Positions 34,746 to 46,689 of a DNA stretch of 64,000 nucleotides are shown here, in pieces. Positions within the stretch are counted from its first letter, which is position 1. Each line of letters begins with the position of its first letter. The DNA lies in contig JACEVL010000061.1 of assembly GCA_020284085.1 (NCBI GenBank), positions 881,209-945,208 of the forward strand, read 5' to 3'. The DNA comes from Aporrectodea caliginosa. Its lineage: Eukaryota > Annelida > Clitellata > Crassiclitellata > Lumbricidae. Under the pieces are notes generated by a model. The model ran no database searches. It saw nothing but the letters and a program-made list of their open reading frames with translations, and was not told the DNA's origin. Position numbers and translations under genes: made by a program.

Positions 34746-35935
34746 TTGAGGAGTCAGTTAGACTGAGTTATGCGTCTCGAGAGCAGACATTGCCACTGAA
34801 TTGAGGCTGTGCACATTATAGGACGCAAGAAGCTTCCACCATGAAAGCTTGTGTACCGCGATAGGCTTCGGACATGATCGCCAAGAAGCAAGCACTTCTG
34901 GGGCTCAGAAACGAGTCACGCTGTTCTATAGGTAACCTCGGAACAAATTCAAGCATTTGGTAAAAAAATTTGAATACTTGACAAGGAACAGTTTGTGGCG
35001 ATTGAGACTGGCGCAATATAATATTTATGACACAGCTTAGAAAGAATTGTGGGGCTGGAATTTCTTCACTTTCCCTCCCCAAGCTTAAAAGTAGTGAGGG
35101 AATTCCCACCCTTCCCTCCCCAGGATTTACGGCCCTGTTTTAAACGCTGTTGTCATCATCACTGTTGCTATGGCTTGTCGTTGTCAATGGAGCCATTCAT
35201 TGAAGGCAGTTGTTGACACGTCGTATAGCCCTCCCTCCGAAGACCCCGCCGTCGAAGGCCGCTGCAGTAGATCTCTGTGACCATTTGAAAGGCAATCGAT
35301 CGACCAGATCTCGACAGATCGTCTCAGTGCTCCCGTCCGTCTCAAATATCATCATTCTCACAACACTGACAACGTGACTATATATAAGTACAATTGCTCT
35401 TATACATATGCATAATAAATAATGCATAGCGGCCGTTATATATAGCCTATAAGAGGTCGTTGATGGGGTCCTAATACATTCTACGCTGGTGTTTTATTTG
35501 ACGTGTGGCATGTCTTGTTCAGTTGACGATAGGTGTTAGCGCTGCTAAGGAAAACAAATAAGCCTACATGCAATACATAACATGCAAATGTATAGATAAC
35601 ATACCATCATATTATGATCAACTGGCAATCACGATATAGTTAGGTGTGTGTAAGACGGTCATTTATACTGGCTATTTGAGATTCTTGCCTTGAGGTCGCT
35701 ATATGAAAACGTGTAGGCCCTACATGCATTTACATTTAGGTGCTTGACCGTCTTCGTACAACTGCCGCACTTTCACATTATAATTATTAGGCGTATCGGC
35801 CAATGGTTTTGGCAGGGTTTAGAAAACTGACGGTGATTTATATTGGTTCTGTGGAAAGCGGAACACGCAGTGTGCCCCAGTTGCAAGAAATTTTTATTCA
35901 CTTAGAAGATTTTGAAGACAATTAATTTGATCCCC
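34746..35935. other. Intergenic stretch, no gene recognised
   Basis: Mixed composition with short open frames that show no recognisable homology. Confidence 0.3.
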
Positions 35936-35939
35936 AGTG

Positions 35940-36010
35940 GCAAAAATCAATCAATCAATCAATGAAACTTAATATAGCGCCCCTTCAAGATATCTACTCA
36001 GAGGCGGAAA
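35940..36010 (-). mobile_element. SINE/LINE tail, minus strand
   Basis: On the minus strand CCGCCTCTGAGTAG, then GAAGGGGCGCTATA and a (GATT)n tail match the 3' end of the SINE at 21859. The head further right (to about 36150) is too degraded to define. Confidence 0.6.
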
Positions 36011-36199
36011 AATAGCCAATTCTTTGCATTTTCGCATCTGGGAAGTAATTAATTATCAGTAGGCCTACTGTAAGAGTTTCACAAGCGGAGACTGAGACGT
36101 AGCTTAGATTTGAATATCGGGTCAGCACGGTCCACACATGCACGGTGTCACGGGGACCTTAAAGGACGTATACGCCGTTCAACGGGCAGCTCGATGGTG

Positions 36200-37005
36200 A
36201 TGGATCTCACCCGATCAATTCATTGAAAACTGAGCAGGGTAATTGTAATTGTAATTGGCAACTTCTATTGCGCCGGTGTCTAATGCACAAGACATCAACC
36301 GATGACACATCAAAAACCGTAATGAGGAGAAGATCAGTCGTCCGTAAGACAAATCCTAGAAAGCCAAGGGTCGCAACCAAACGGTCGCTATATAAAAACG
36401 TCTACATTAACATTTATTTTACATTTACCATCGAATTTCGTAAGCTTAATCGTAACCTTCAACTTTCTAAAGCGCTACGTATGCCTAAATATACTTGAAA
36501 GCCCAGCGCATATAGAGCACCAGCTTAGGCCCTATATTATAATCACTAGCGCTGCAGAAGTGTCCAGTGGAGATCCGAATCCGGTTGCCAGATCGAAAGA
36601 CCAGAAAGAGATCGAGGCAGAGGAGCTGCTAAGGCGGATTTCGTTGAAGTTGGAAGGGTAGAAATTCGACGAATTCGACTCATCTGGATACAAACCTGGG
36701 CAACTTATTAAGATCTAGGCCTATAGAGTAGCCTGCGTGGCTTTCAGCATGAAGTACGAGCAGGTGAATAGCCTACATCTGAACTGAATAACATGAACCA
36801 TTTTTATCAGTAGGCTATAATTTCGTTTGCTATTTTGTATTGTAAGTTCAAAATTATGTATCCAATGCAGGCTATTGTTGCTCTAATTTTAAGCACCTCC
36901 CAAGTCCCAACAGCGCTGCACCTATGAAGATCTGAATAATCTGAACAAAATATTAATGCGTTTAAGGTAGTTCGCGGATTTATGCTGCACAAAGTCAGTG
37001 TTTAG
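36200..37005. other. Intergenic stretch with a possible duplicated fragment
   Basis: A segment at about 36578-36655 resembles 5108-5195 (shared CCGGTTGC, AAGACCAGAAA and a spaced AGGCAG...GGCGG). Neither is part of a gene I can name. Confidence 0.25.
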
Positions 37006-37009
37006 TAAG

Positions 37010-38140
37010 AATAAGATCGCAATCCTACCTCACTGACCGCACGCAGATGGTTGTCCTTGGAGACTCCAGGACTGAGTGGGTTGGGGTTAAATTTGGCGTT
37101 CCCCAGGGCTCGGTGCTCGTGCCCATCCTCTACATTCTCTTTACTGCCGACATCTCGCTTTTATTTACTAAACACAGGGCAAATGGCCATCTTTATGCAG
37201 ATGATGCCCAGGCTTTCGTCCATGGTCCATCATCTGATCAACTATCCCTAGTCCGTTCTATTGATTGTCTTGTTTCTGATCTTCACTATTGGATGTCGAC
37301 TAAAGGACTCTGCTTAAATGCTACAAAGACTCAGTTGGTCTGGTTTGGGACTAGACAACAGCTTTCCAAACTTGACTTTCAATTACTGACTGAGAAATTC
37401 CCTGCTTATGCATACTCTTCTAGTGTCCGTGACCTTGGTGTCACGCTTGACTCCTCCCTCACGTTCACGGAGCACTTATCTGACCTGACTCTTTTCCTGC
37501 TTCTTTCAACTGAGGCGTCTCAGAGCCATGAGACGATCGGACTCTTCCTCTGTCTTTACCACCATAGTACACGCGTTTATCTGTTCCCGACTTGACTACT
37601 GCAACTCACTTCTTATGGGCCTCCAGAAACAGCGTCGTTCCCCCCTTCAAACGGTCTTAAATGCTTAAGGAATTCAGCTAGGTTCATAGCCCGACTCCTT
37701 CGCTTTGCGCATATCTCTACATATATGCTTGATGTCTTGCACTGGCTGCCTATCACAGCGCTCATCCATTATAAGATCCTCTTTCTAGTCTCCCAGGCGC
37801 AGCTGAGCAGTGCCTCAAAGTATCTTTCTGACTATATGCGAAAGCCGTTATCTGCGACCTCATCTTGTTCCTTGCTCTCTGCTGATTGGCTTGATCTTTT
37901 TGTTCCTAGGACTAGGATTGCCTTGGCTCAACGCCGGGCATTTGCTGTGGTTGGTCCCTCTACTAGGAATGTTTAGCCCTTAGTGCGGGGGAATGCCCCC
38001 CGCACTAAGGGCTAAACTAATGACTGGATTTTCGTTTTTGGTCTCTCGTTCCTTAAAGACGTTTCTTTTACCCCGGTGTTTTCGTGCTGAGAGCGCCTCT
38101 AAATAGTTATTCTGGGAGAGGCGCTATATAAATCTTTATA
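37010..38140 (+). pseudogene. L2-like LINE, C-terminal half and 3' end
   Basis: A frame from about 37020 gives KFGVPQGSVLVPILYILFT, GHLYADDAQAFVHG (catalytic ADD), TKTQLVWFGTRQQL and SVRDLGVTLD; a frameshift near 37490 moves on to ICSRLDYCNSLLMGLQ and LDVLHWLPITALIHYKIL. A foldback at 37971-38017 interrupts the end. The 3' end carries GAGAGGCGCTATATAAATC. Reverse transcriptase is truncated at its N-terminus, so it is a 5'-truncated dead copy. Confidence 0.8.
37971..38017. repeat. Perfect foldback hairpin, 21-bp stem
   Basis: Positions 37971-37991 are the reverse complement of 37997-38017, loop AATGC. It breaks the C-terminal frame of the L2-like LINE just after GPSTRN. Confidence 0.93.
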
Positions 38141-38162
38141 CACGATAGTACTTAAATGCAAT

Positions 38163-38671
38163 GTGACTGCAGTGTTCCCGAAGTACGACGGTCCAATACG
38201 TGAGATAGACACGATCGAGTCCTGGCTCGTGTTGATGTGTGATGCACATGCGCATATCCTTACTGGCTCTGGGTATTATTATTACCGTAAAGTACTGCCA
38301 CCTCAAGCGTTGGAGGGACTCGAACGTGTTTCTACCATTAAGATCCTAGGTGTAACCTTAACTAATGACCTTCGAGCCACCAATCACGTGGAGGAAGTCC
38401 TTGTCTCCTGTAGTGGAGCTTTACACGCTCTCAGAATACTCAGGTCGAATGGTCTTCCCAGTAGCGCCCGCTGCCGGGTTGCCGAGGTAACTGTCGTCTC
38501 TCGATTTACTTACGCTCCAGCCTGGTGGGGTCTTACAACTGCTGAAGACCGAAAAAGACTCGAGAGACTTCTGCAGCGAATCAAGCATGCCGGATATCTT
38601 CCTCCTAACTCACCGGATATTGATAAGCTGGTGTGTGATGCTGACACCAGTCTACTAAAGGCAGTGATAAG
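38163..38671 (+). pseudogene. CR1-like LINE reverse transcriptase, left part of a copy split by a hAT
   Basis: The frame reads VSTIKILGVTLTNDLRATNH, VVSRFTYAPAWWGLTTAEDR and LLQRIKHAGYLPPNSPDIDK, the C-terminal part of a CR1-like LINE protein. It runs to the 8-mer GTGATAAG (38664-38671), where the hAT element begins. The frame continues at 44810. Confidence 0.8.
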
Positions 38672-38989
38672 CAGTGTCGTAACCAGAGCTTCCCAAAAAT
38701 TACGCAGATTCCAACCTCTCTGAGGGGAGGGGTCTGGGAAGAGGCTGTAGGCCTAATTAAGGAACTTTTTATTTGGGTGTGTATAATGGTGCATTTTGGA
38801 TACCATCTTTTTGGTTAAAAGTAATAACAATTTAAATCAGTTCTTTGGGAAATTAAATAATTTCATAATTTTAATTATATCTTGCGAGGCGAAAAGCTTC
38901 CTCATTCGTGCCTGAACACCCCTTGCAATCCTATTACTATTTAGGGCCTACCAAGACCAAAAAACAGACAAAGATAATAATTATTAAGC

Positions 38990-39300
38990 TCATTATGCGA
39001 GACGAAGATACAACCGATTTGCCTCTAGGCTACGGGTCGGAATGTTGGCCAGTGCGAAAGCAAGACAAGAAAAGAATTATTAAAGCAGAAATTAGTTTAC
39101 TGCGGAAGATCGCAGGGATTTCAAGACTTCAGAAAATAAGAAACGCTGGCATTAGACAGCGTATGGATCGAAACAACTCTGCTAGACAAAGTCGTTCAAA
39201 GAAGACTTTGATGGTTTCGACATTATTATTATAGAGCGAATGCAAGTTGACCGAAAACCACACGCTGCACTACATGCAAGATTAGAAGGAAAGGACACTA
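38990..39300 (+). pseudogene. LINE C-terminal fragment inside the hAT
   Basis: The frame YGSECWPVRKQDKKRIIKAE, LLRKIAGISRLQKIRNAGIR and then ALHARLEGKD resembles the C-terminal end of endonuclease/reverse-transcriptase proteins (the YGSE-W-LRK...R block followed by a KLEGKR-like motif). The sequence turns into the minisatellite right after this block. Confidence 0.65.
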
Positions 39301-39307
39301 TAAGGCA

Positions 39308-42300
39308 GAACCTCCTCCCTTTCCTCCATTCGCACCTCCTCCCTTTCCTCCATTCGCACCTCCTCCCTTTCCTCCATTCTCACCTCCTCCTTTTTTCCTC
39401 CATTCGACACCTCCTCCTTTTCCTCCATTCGCACCTCCTCCCTTTCCTCCATTCTCACCTCCTCCCTTTTCCTCCATTCGCACCTCCTCCCTTTCCTCCA
39501 TTCGCACCTCCTCCCTTTCCTCCATTCTCACCTCCTCCCTTTCCTCCATTCTCACCTCCTCCCTTTCCTCCCATTCTCACCTCCTCCCTTTCCTCCATTC
39601 TCTCACCTCCTCCTTTTCCTCCATTCGCACCTCCTCCCTTTCCTCCATTCGCCCCTCCTCCCTTTCCTCCATTCGCACCTCCTCCCTTTCCTCATTCGCA
39701 CCTCCTCCTTTTCCTCCATTCGCACCTCCTCCCTTTCCTCCTTTCGCACCTCCTCCCTTTCCTCCATTCGCACCTCCTCCCTTTCCTCCATTCGCACCTC
39801 CTCCCTTTCCTCCATTCTCACCTCCTCCTTTTCCTTCATTCGCACCTCCTCCTCCTTTTCCTTCCTTGCGCACCTCCTCCCTTTCCTACATTCGCACCTC
39901 CTCCCTTTCCTCCATTCGCACCTCCTCTCTTTCCTCCATTCGCACCTCCTCCCTTTCCTCCTTGCGCACCTCCTCTCTTTCCTCCATTCGCACCTCCTAC
40001 CTTTCCTCCATTCGCACCTCCTCCCTTTCCTCCATTCGCTCCTCCTCCCTTTCCTCCATTCGCACCTCCTCCCTTTCCTCCATTCGCACCTCCTTCCTTT
40101 CCTCCATTCGCACCTCCTCCCTTTCCTCCGTTTCGCTTTCTTCCTCCCTTTACTCCAATTCGCTCTCTTCCTCCCTTTCTTCCATTTCGCTCTCTTCCTC
40201 CTTGCCCTCCATTTCGCTCTCTTTCTCCCTTTCCTCCATTTCGCTCCTCCCTTTCCTCCATTTCGCACCTCCTCCCTTTCCTCCATTCGCACCTCCTCCC
40301 TTTCCTCCATTCGCACCTCCTCCCTTTCCTCCATTCTCACCTCCTCCCTTTCCACCATTCTCACCTCCTCCTTTTCCTCCATTGGCACCTCCTCCTTTTC
40401 CTCCATTCGCACCTCCTCCCTTTCCTCCATTCGCTCCTCCTCCCTTTCCTCTTTGCGCACCTCCTCCCTTTCCTCCATTCCCACCTCCTCCCTTTCCTCC
40501 ATTCGCACCTCCTCCCTTTCCACCATTCTCACCTCCTCCTTTTCTCCTCCATTCGCACCTCCTCCCTTTCCTCCATTCTCTCCTCCTCCCTTTCCTCCAT
40601 TTCGCACCTCCTCCCTTTCCTCCATTCGCTCTCTTCCTCCCTTTCCTCCATTTCGCTCTCTTCCTCCTTACCCTCCATTTCGCTCTCTTCCTCCCTTTCC
40701 TCCATTTCGCTCTCTTTCTCCTTGCCCTCCATTTCGCTCTCTCCTCCCTTTCCTCCATTTCGCTCTCTTCCTCCCTTTCCTCCATTTCGCTCTCTTCCTC
40801 CTTGCCCTCCATTTCGCTCTCTTCCTCTCTTTCCTCCATTTCGCTCTCTCTTCCTCCCTTTCCTCCATTTCGCTCTCTTCCTCCCTTTCCTCCATTTCGC
40901 TCTCTTCCTCCTTGCCCTCCATTTCGCTCTCTTCCTCCCTTTCCTCCGATTCGCTTTCTTCCTCTCCTTTCCTCCATTCGCTCTCTTCCTCCTTTTCTTC
41001 CATTTCGCTCTCTTTCTCCTTACCCTCCATTTCGCTCTCTTCCTCCCTTTCCTCCAATTCGCTCTCTTCCTTTCTTTCTTCCATTTCGCTCTATTTCTCC
41101 TTACCCTCCGTTTCGCTCTCTTCCTCCCTTTCCTCCATTTCGCTCTCTTCCTCCTTGCCCTCCATTTCGCTCTCTTCCTCCCTTTCCTCCATTTCGCTCT
41201 CTTCCTCCTTGCCTTCCATTTCGCTCTCTTCTTCCCTTTCCTCCGTTTCGCTCTCTTCCTCCCTTTCCTCTATTTCGCTCTCTTCTTCCCTATCCTCCAT
41301 TTTGCTCTCTTCCTCCTTACCCTCCATTTCGCTCTCCTCCTCCCTTTCCTCCATTCGCACCTCCACCCTTTCCTCCATTCTCACCTCCTCCTTTCCCTCC
41401 ATTGGCACCTCCTCCCTTTCCTCCGTGCGCACCTCCACCCTTTCCTCCATTCGCACCTCCTCCCTTTCCTCCATTCGCACCTCCTCTCTTTCCTCCATTC
41501 GCACCTCCTCCCTTTCCTCCATTCGCTCTCCTCCTCCCTTTCCTCCTTTCGCACCTCCTCCCTTTCCTCCATTCGCACCTCCTCCCTTTCCTCCATTTCG
41601 CACCTCCTCCCTTTCCTCCATTCGCACCTCCTCCCTTTCCTCCATTCGCACCTCCTCCCTTTCCTCCATTCTCACCTCCTCCCTTTCCTCATTGGCACCT
41701 CCTCCTTTTCCTCCATTCGCTCCTCCTCCCTTTCCTCCTTGCGCACCTCCTCCCTTTCCTCCATTCGCTCCTCCTCCTCCTTTCCTCCATTCTCACCTCC
41801 TTCTTTTCCTCCATTCGCTCCTCCTCCCTTTCCTCCATTCGCCCCTCCTCCCTTTCCTCCATTCGCACCTCCTCCCTTTCCTCCATTGAACCTCCTCCTT
41901 TTCCTCCATTCGCACCTCCTCCCTTTCCTCCTTTCGCACCTCCTCCCTTTCCTCCATTCGCACCTCCTCCCTTTCCTCCTTGCGCACCTCCTCCCTTTCC
42001 TCCATTCGCACCTCCTTTCTTTCCTCCATTCTCACCTCCTCCCTTTCTTCCATTCGCTCCTCCTCCCTTTCCTCCGTTTCGCTTTCTCTTCCTCCCTTTT
42101 CTCCAATTCGCTCTCTTCCTCCCTTTCTTCCATTTCGCTCTCTTCCTCCTTTTCCTCCATTTCGCTCTCTTTTTTTCTCCCTTTCCTCCATTCGCTCCTC
42201 CCTTTCCTCATTGGCACACCTCCTCCCTTTCCTCCATTCGCACCTCCTCCCTTTCCTCCATTCGCACCTCCTCCCTTTCCTCCATTTCACCTCCTCCCTT

Positions 42301-44262
42301 TCCACCATTCTCACCTCCTCCTTTTCCTCCATTCGCACCTCCTCCCTTTCCTCCATTCGCACCTCCTCCCTTTCCTCCATTCGCTCCTCCTCCCTTTCCT
42401 CCATTCGCACCTCCTCTTTTTCCTCCATTCCCACCTCCTCCCTTTCCTCCATTCGCACCTCCTCCCTTTCCACCATTCTCACCTCCTCCCTTTTCCTCCA
42501 TTCGCACCTCCTCCCTTTCCTCCATTCTCTCCTCCTTCCTTTCCTCCTTTCGCACCTCCTCTCCTTTTACTCCAATTCGCTCTCTTCCTCCCTTTCTTCC
42601 ATTTCGCTCTCTTCCTCCTTACCCTCCATTTCGCTCTCTTCCTCCCTTTCCTCCATTTCGCTCTCTTTCTCCCTTTCCTCCATTTCGCTCTCTTCCTCCC
42701 TTTCCTCCAATTCGCTCTCTTCCTCCCTTTCCTCCATTTCGCTCTCTTCCTCCTTACCCTCCATTTCGCTCTCTTCCTCCCTTTCCTCCATTTCGCTCTC
42801 TTCCTCCTTGCCCTCCATTTCGCTCTCTTCCTTCCTTTCTTCCGTTTTCTCTCTTCCTCCCTTTCCTCCATTTCGCTCTCTTCTTCCCTTTCCTCCATTT
42901 CGCTCTCTTCCTCCTTGCCCTCCATTTCGCTCTCTTCCTCCCTTTCCTCCGTTTCGCTCTCTTCCTCCCTTTCCTCCATTTCGCTCTCTTCTTCCCTTTC
43001 CTCCATTTCGCTCTCTTCCTCCTTGTTTCGCTCCTCCATTTCATTTCTCTCTTCCTCCCTTTCCTCCGATTTCGCTCTCTTCCTCCCTTTACTCCAATTC
43101 GCTCTCTTCCTCCCTTTCTTCCATTTCGCTCTCTTTTCTCCTTTCCCTCCGTTTCGCTCTCTTCCTCCCTTACCTCCATTTCGCTCTCTTCCTCCTTTCG
43201 CCTCCATTTCGCTCTCTTTCTCCCTTTCCTCCATTTCGCTCTCTTCCTCCTTGCCCTCCATTTCGCTCTCTTCCTCCCTTTCCTCCATTTCGCTCTCTTC
43301 TTCTTTTTTTCCTCCATTTTGCTCTCTTCCTCCTTACCCTCCATTTCGCTCTCTTCCTCCCTTTTCCTCCATTTCGCTCTCTTTCTCCCTTTCCTCCATT
43401 TCGCTCTCTTCCTCCCTTTCCTCCAATTCGCTCTCTTCCTCCCTTTCTTCCATTTCGCTCTCTTCCTCCTTACCCTCCATTTCGCTCTCTTCCTTCCTTT
43501 CCTCCATTTCGCTCTCTTCCTTCTTGCCCTCCATTTCGCTCTCTTCCTCCCTTTCCTCCGTTTCGCTCTCTTCCTCTCTTTCCTCCGTTTCGCTCTCTTC
43601 TTCCCTTTCCTCCATTTCGCTCTCTTCCTCCTTGCCCTCCATTTCGCTCTCTTCCTTTCTTTCCTCCATTTCGCTCTCTTCCTCCCTTTCCTCCAATTCG
43701 CTCTCTTCCTCCCTTTCTTCCATTTCGCTCTCTTTCTCCTTACCCTCCATTTCGCTCTCTTCCTCCCTTTACCTCCATTTCGCTCTTTCTTCTTGCCCTC
43801 CATTTCGCTCTCTTCCTCGCTTTCCTCCGTTTCGCTCTCTTCCTCCCTTTCCTCCATTTCGCTCTCTTCTTCCCTTTCCTCCATTTTGCTCTCTTCCTCC
43901 CTATCCTCCATTTCGCTCTCTTCCTCCCTTTCGCTCTCTTCCTCCCGTTTATCCGTTTCGCTCTCTTCTTCCCTTTCCTCCATTTCGCTCTCTTCTTCCC
44001 TTTCCTCCATTTCGCTCTCTCTTCCTCCCTTTCCTCCGTTTGCTCTCTTCCTCCTTTTTTCTATGTTTGCTCTCCTCCTCCTTACCCTCCACTTGCTCTC
44101 TTCCTCCCTTTCCTCCATTTCGCTCTCTTCCTCCCTTCCACCCATTCGCACCTCTTCCTGACTCTCTTCCATTCGCTCTCTTCCTCCCTACCCCTATTTC
44201 GCTCTCTTCTTCCCGTTCCTCCATTGCGCTCTCTTCCTCCCTTTCCTCCATTCTCTCTCTTC
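39308..44262. repeat. 5-kb pyrimidine-rich minisatellite with 24- and 27-bp units
   Basis: The plus strand is built of units made of CTCCCTTTCCTCCATT plus a short variable part. One form is 24 bp (spacer CGCACCTC) and the other 27 bp (spacer TCGCTCTCTTC). Blocks of the 24-bp form dominate about 39308-40130, 40240-40620, 41340-42080 and 42190-42560; the 27-bp form dominates 40620-41340 and 42560-44260. Because both lengths are multiples of three and stops are rare, frames of over 1400 codons appear on the plus strand and long Glu/Arg-rich frames on the minus. There is no start context, no splice site and no single frame kept across the array, so it is not called coding. Confidence 0.95.
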
Positions 44263-44359
44263 GAGTCCGACTTCAGATAGCTGCTGCTCGACGATTGTCG
44301 TAATAGTTTCGCCAGTGGCGTCACGAGTTCGGATGAAAGCTGTAAATTGTTCTTTTTAC

Positions 44360-44500
44360 CACATTCTGAGAACCGGGGTTCTTACCGCCATCAACTTTAA
44401 TAAGCAGACCGATATCTGTTCTGTGCTACTGATGTCTGCGCTCATATCTAGCAATATAGTGTAAAACTTGCCCGCACGACTTTCTGCGACAATACTGTCT
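44360..44500 (-). pseudogene. hAT transposase relic
   Basis: On the minus strand the frame IVAESRAGKFYTILLDMS, then ADISSTEQISVCLL resembles the first catalytic block of TTF/ZMYM-type hAT transposases, which typically read ADESTDISNKEQLS-like. A stop lies just upstream, and the rest is gone or overwritten by the minisatellite. Confidence 0.65.
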
Positions 44501-44809
44501 CGAGTTTACTGACCACACATTCTGAATCAACGAACTCATGGGCATTGCGTGGAACATATGACATTAGCCTACGATGATTTAAACTACTGTGGGTCTGTGA
44601 TCGAAATTTCAGAAGTGCCACACAATATCTAGCGTCAGCGAAGGAAAATGTTTGCCGATCTCACAATAATAAAGTCTTCACAGTATAAATTCAACGAATA
44701 ATTATAGTAATCTAGGATGTCAATAAGTAATCTAAACGGTTTGTAGTTTTTGAGAGCTGTTTAAATCTTTACGCAGTTGCGTAATTGCGTAATGCTAGTT
44801 ACGCGCCTG

Positions 44810-45107
44810 GTGATAAGGAACGATTTCCATGTGTTACGCTCACTGTTTCCACCAATAATTACTCGTCATTATAATCTGCGACCCTCGCCTCATGATTTCA
44901 CTTTGCCGGCAAGGGATGATCGAAATTTCATACCTAGAGTACTTTATGGTGTATTAGGCTAAACAATCATTTTCTTTAGCAACTATAGGTCTGTCATTAA
45001 TACATTCCTAACACTCTTATCTATTTGACTATTATTTTTGTCTAATCGATATCTAAACTGTTGATTTTGTAATCTTGTTGCGTTTGTGTCAACGAGTTTG
45101 TGAAATA

Positions 45108-45110
<3 letters not shown>
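44810..45110 (+). pseudogene. CR1-like LINE, right part and 3' end of the split copy
   Basis: From GTGATAAG the frame continues NDFHVLRSLFPPIITRHYNL, then HDFTLPARDDRNFIPRVLYG, the conserved C-terminal end of the same LINE type. After the stop, about 145 bases of 3' untranslated sequence end in GAAATAAAG and run into the (TAG)n array, which is probably an expanded LINE tail. Confidence 0.8.
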
Positions 45111-45400
<290 letters not shown>

Positions 45401-46140
45401 AGTAGGCGATCCTCCAACCGTCCGTCCTCCTCCGTCCATCCCAGCTGTCTGTCCGTCCGACCCTCCCTCCTCCGTCCATCCCTCTGCCGCCATCCCTTCT
45501 GTCGCCCCCTAGCCAAGTGGCTCGTCGAGGTATGCGTATGATATCATGACAGGGCATTTATTACAAATTATAATTATTAATAATGTTGAAACTTGAAAGT
45601 GTGTCTATAATTTATGGGCACTATATCCTACTAACCCTTTAAATTAATATATTTTGGACATTTAGTTGAAATTCATATAGGCCTATAGCTACTCCCGTGC
45701 ACGTGCTGCCTGGAACAGCGAAAAGGGCGTTCTCTGGATGGCTTAATTAGCATGACGACCTATATATAATAATTATATTTATATGACGTCGCTTATGACG
45801 AAGATCACAGGACGACCGTGTAAACGAGTTACCTCAACACGAGAACTTCTCTTCGTCTCTAGTTAACAACTATAGTCTATAGGGACAGCCTCGCAACCAA
45901 CCGTCCAGACAAGAATCATCACATATTATAACTATATAGTATAGGCCAGGCCTTAACCCGCACTCAGTTGTTGTTTATTGAGTACGTGTGAATGCTATGG
46001 ATATGCGCTTTCTTTTCATGAGTGCGTGACCTGTCAGTCTTCGTTTAAAATGGGCCGTGAAACCTCTCTCTGTTTATTAGGAAATGTTTGAGGCTTAAAC
46101 ATAGAGGCTTCTGTGCAGATCTGGAGTTAGGCTAGTATTC
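45401..46140. other. Intergenic stretch upstream of the coiled-coil gene
   Basis: No repeat or coding region recognised; it may include the promoter of the gene whose terminal exon is at 47811. Confidence 0.25.
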
Positions 46141-46221
46141 TACACTAATCTATAGAAACATAGCATTTTAGCTTCTGCTGGACTATAGAATCGCTATTCA
46201 GACGAGCAACCTGCTCAACAG
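46141..46221 (+). other. Candidate 5' untranslated exon end of the coiled-coil gene
   Basis: CTCAACAG is followed by GTAAGC, a good donor, at 46222. Joined to the acceptor at 47811, the frame of the big exon reads back into a TAG without an ATG, so this exon would be non-coding. The 5' limit is unknown and the link is inference. Confidence 0.35.
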
Positions 46222-46689
46222 GTAAGCCTAATATTTCGACATCTATATACAACTTCTCTAAATTTTGTTTAATATTCAAGCAATAGCTCAAGGCTGCCTT
46301 AATACTAAAGCCTAAATAGCTTTAATGGCAACAGTAAACGATGTCATAATGTAAAATAATACTAATAATATTTTCTTATAATTTCAAACTAACAAGAATG
46401 CAGTAGGCCTATGATTACAATTCATAGTATGAACGGAAGATTATTACAGGAGTAGCATTTTAACTGTATGGCAGCCATGCAAGGCGCCAATCACGTCCTA
46501 CTACTCATTTTACCAGTGCCATCTAACGAATGACAGGCTGGATCTTTGGGAGGGTAGATGTTATGCTCTTCACGCCAGTGATGGTTTGGAGTTAACGACG
46601 ACAATGCGTCGTGGGCTTTCAGATACAATGGGAAGAGGGAGACTGGGTCAGTTCATCTCGGGGTGGAATATCGATAGGCTTGTCTAATA

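Larger units (their letters stand above)
38672..44809 (-). mobile_element. 6.1-kb hAT transposon copy containing a minisatellite
   Basis: The ends are CAGTGTCGTAACCAGAG on the left and, reverse complemented, CAGGCGCGTAACTAGCA on the right. They agree at 11 of the first 15 bases. Exact 8-bp duplications GTGATAAG flank it (38664-38671, 44810-44817), which is diagnostic of hAT. It cuts a CR1-like LINE whose frame resumes after it. A minus-strand transposase relic lies at about 44360-44500, a LINE fragment at 38990-39300 and a 5-kb minisatellite in between. Confidence 0.9.

Noticed and set aside
39603..44172. Long Glu/Arg/Lys-rich minus-strand frames resembling coiled-coil proteins
   Set aside because: They are the reverse strand of the minisatellite; the frame changes many times over the array, so no single protein is kept.
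39240..44303. Open frames of 1687, 1431, 766 and 478 codons on the plus strand
   Set aside because: They are produced by a tandem repeat with units divisible by three, exist in several frames at once and lack splice or start context.
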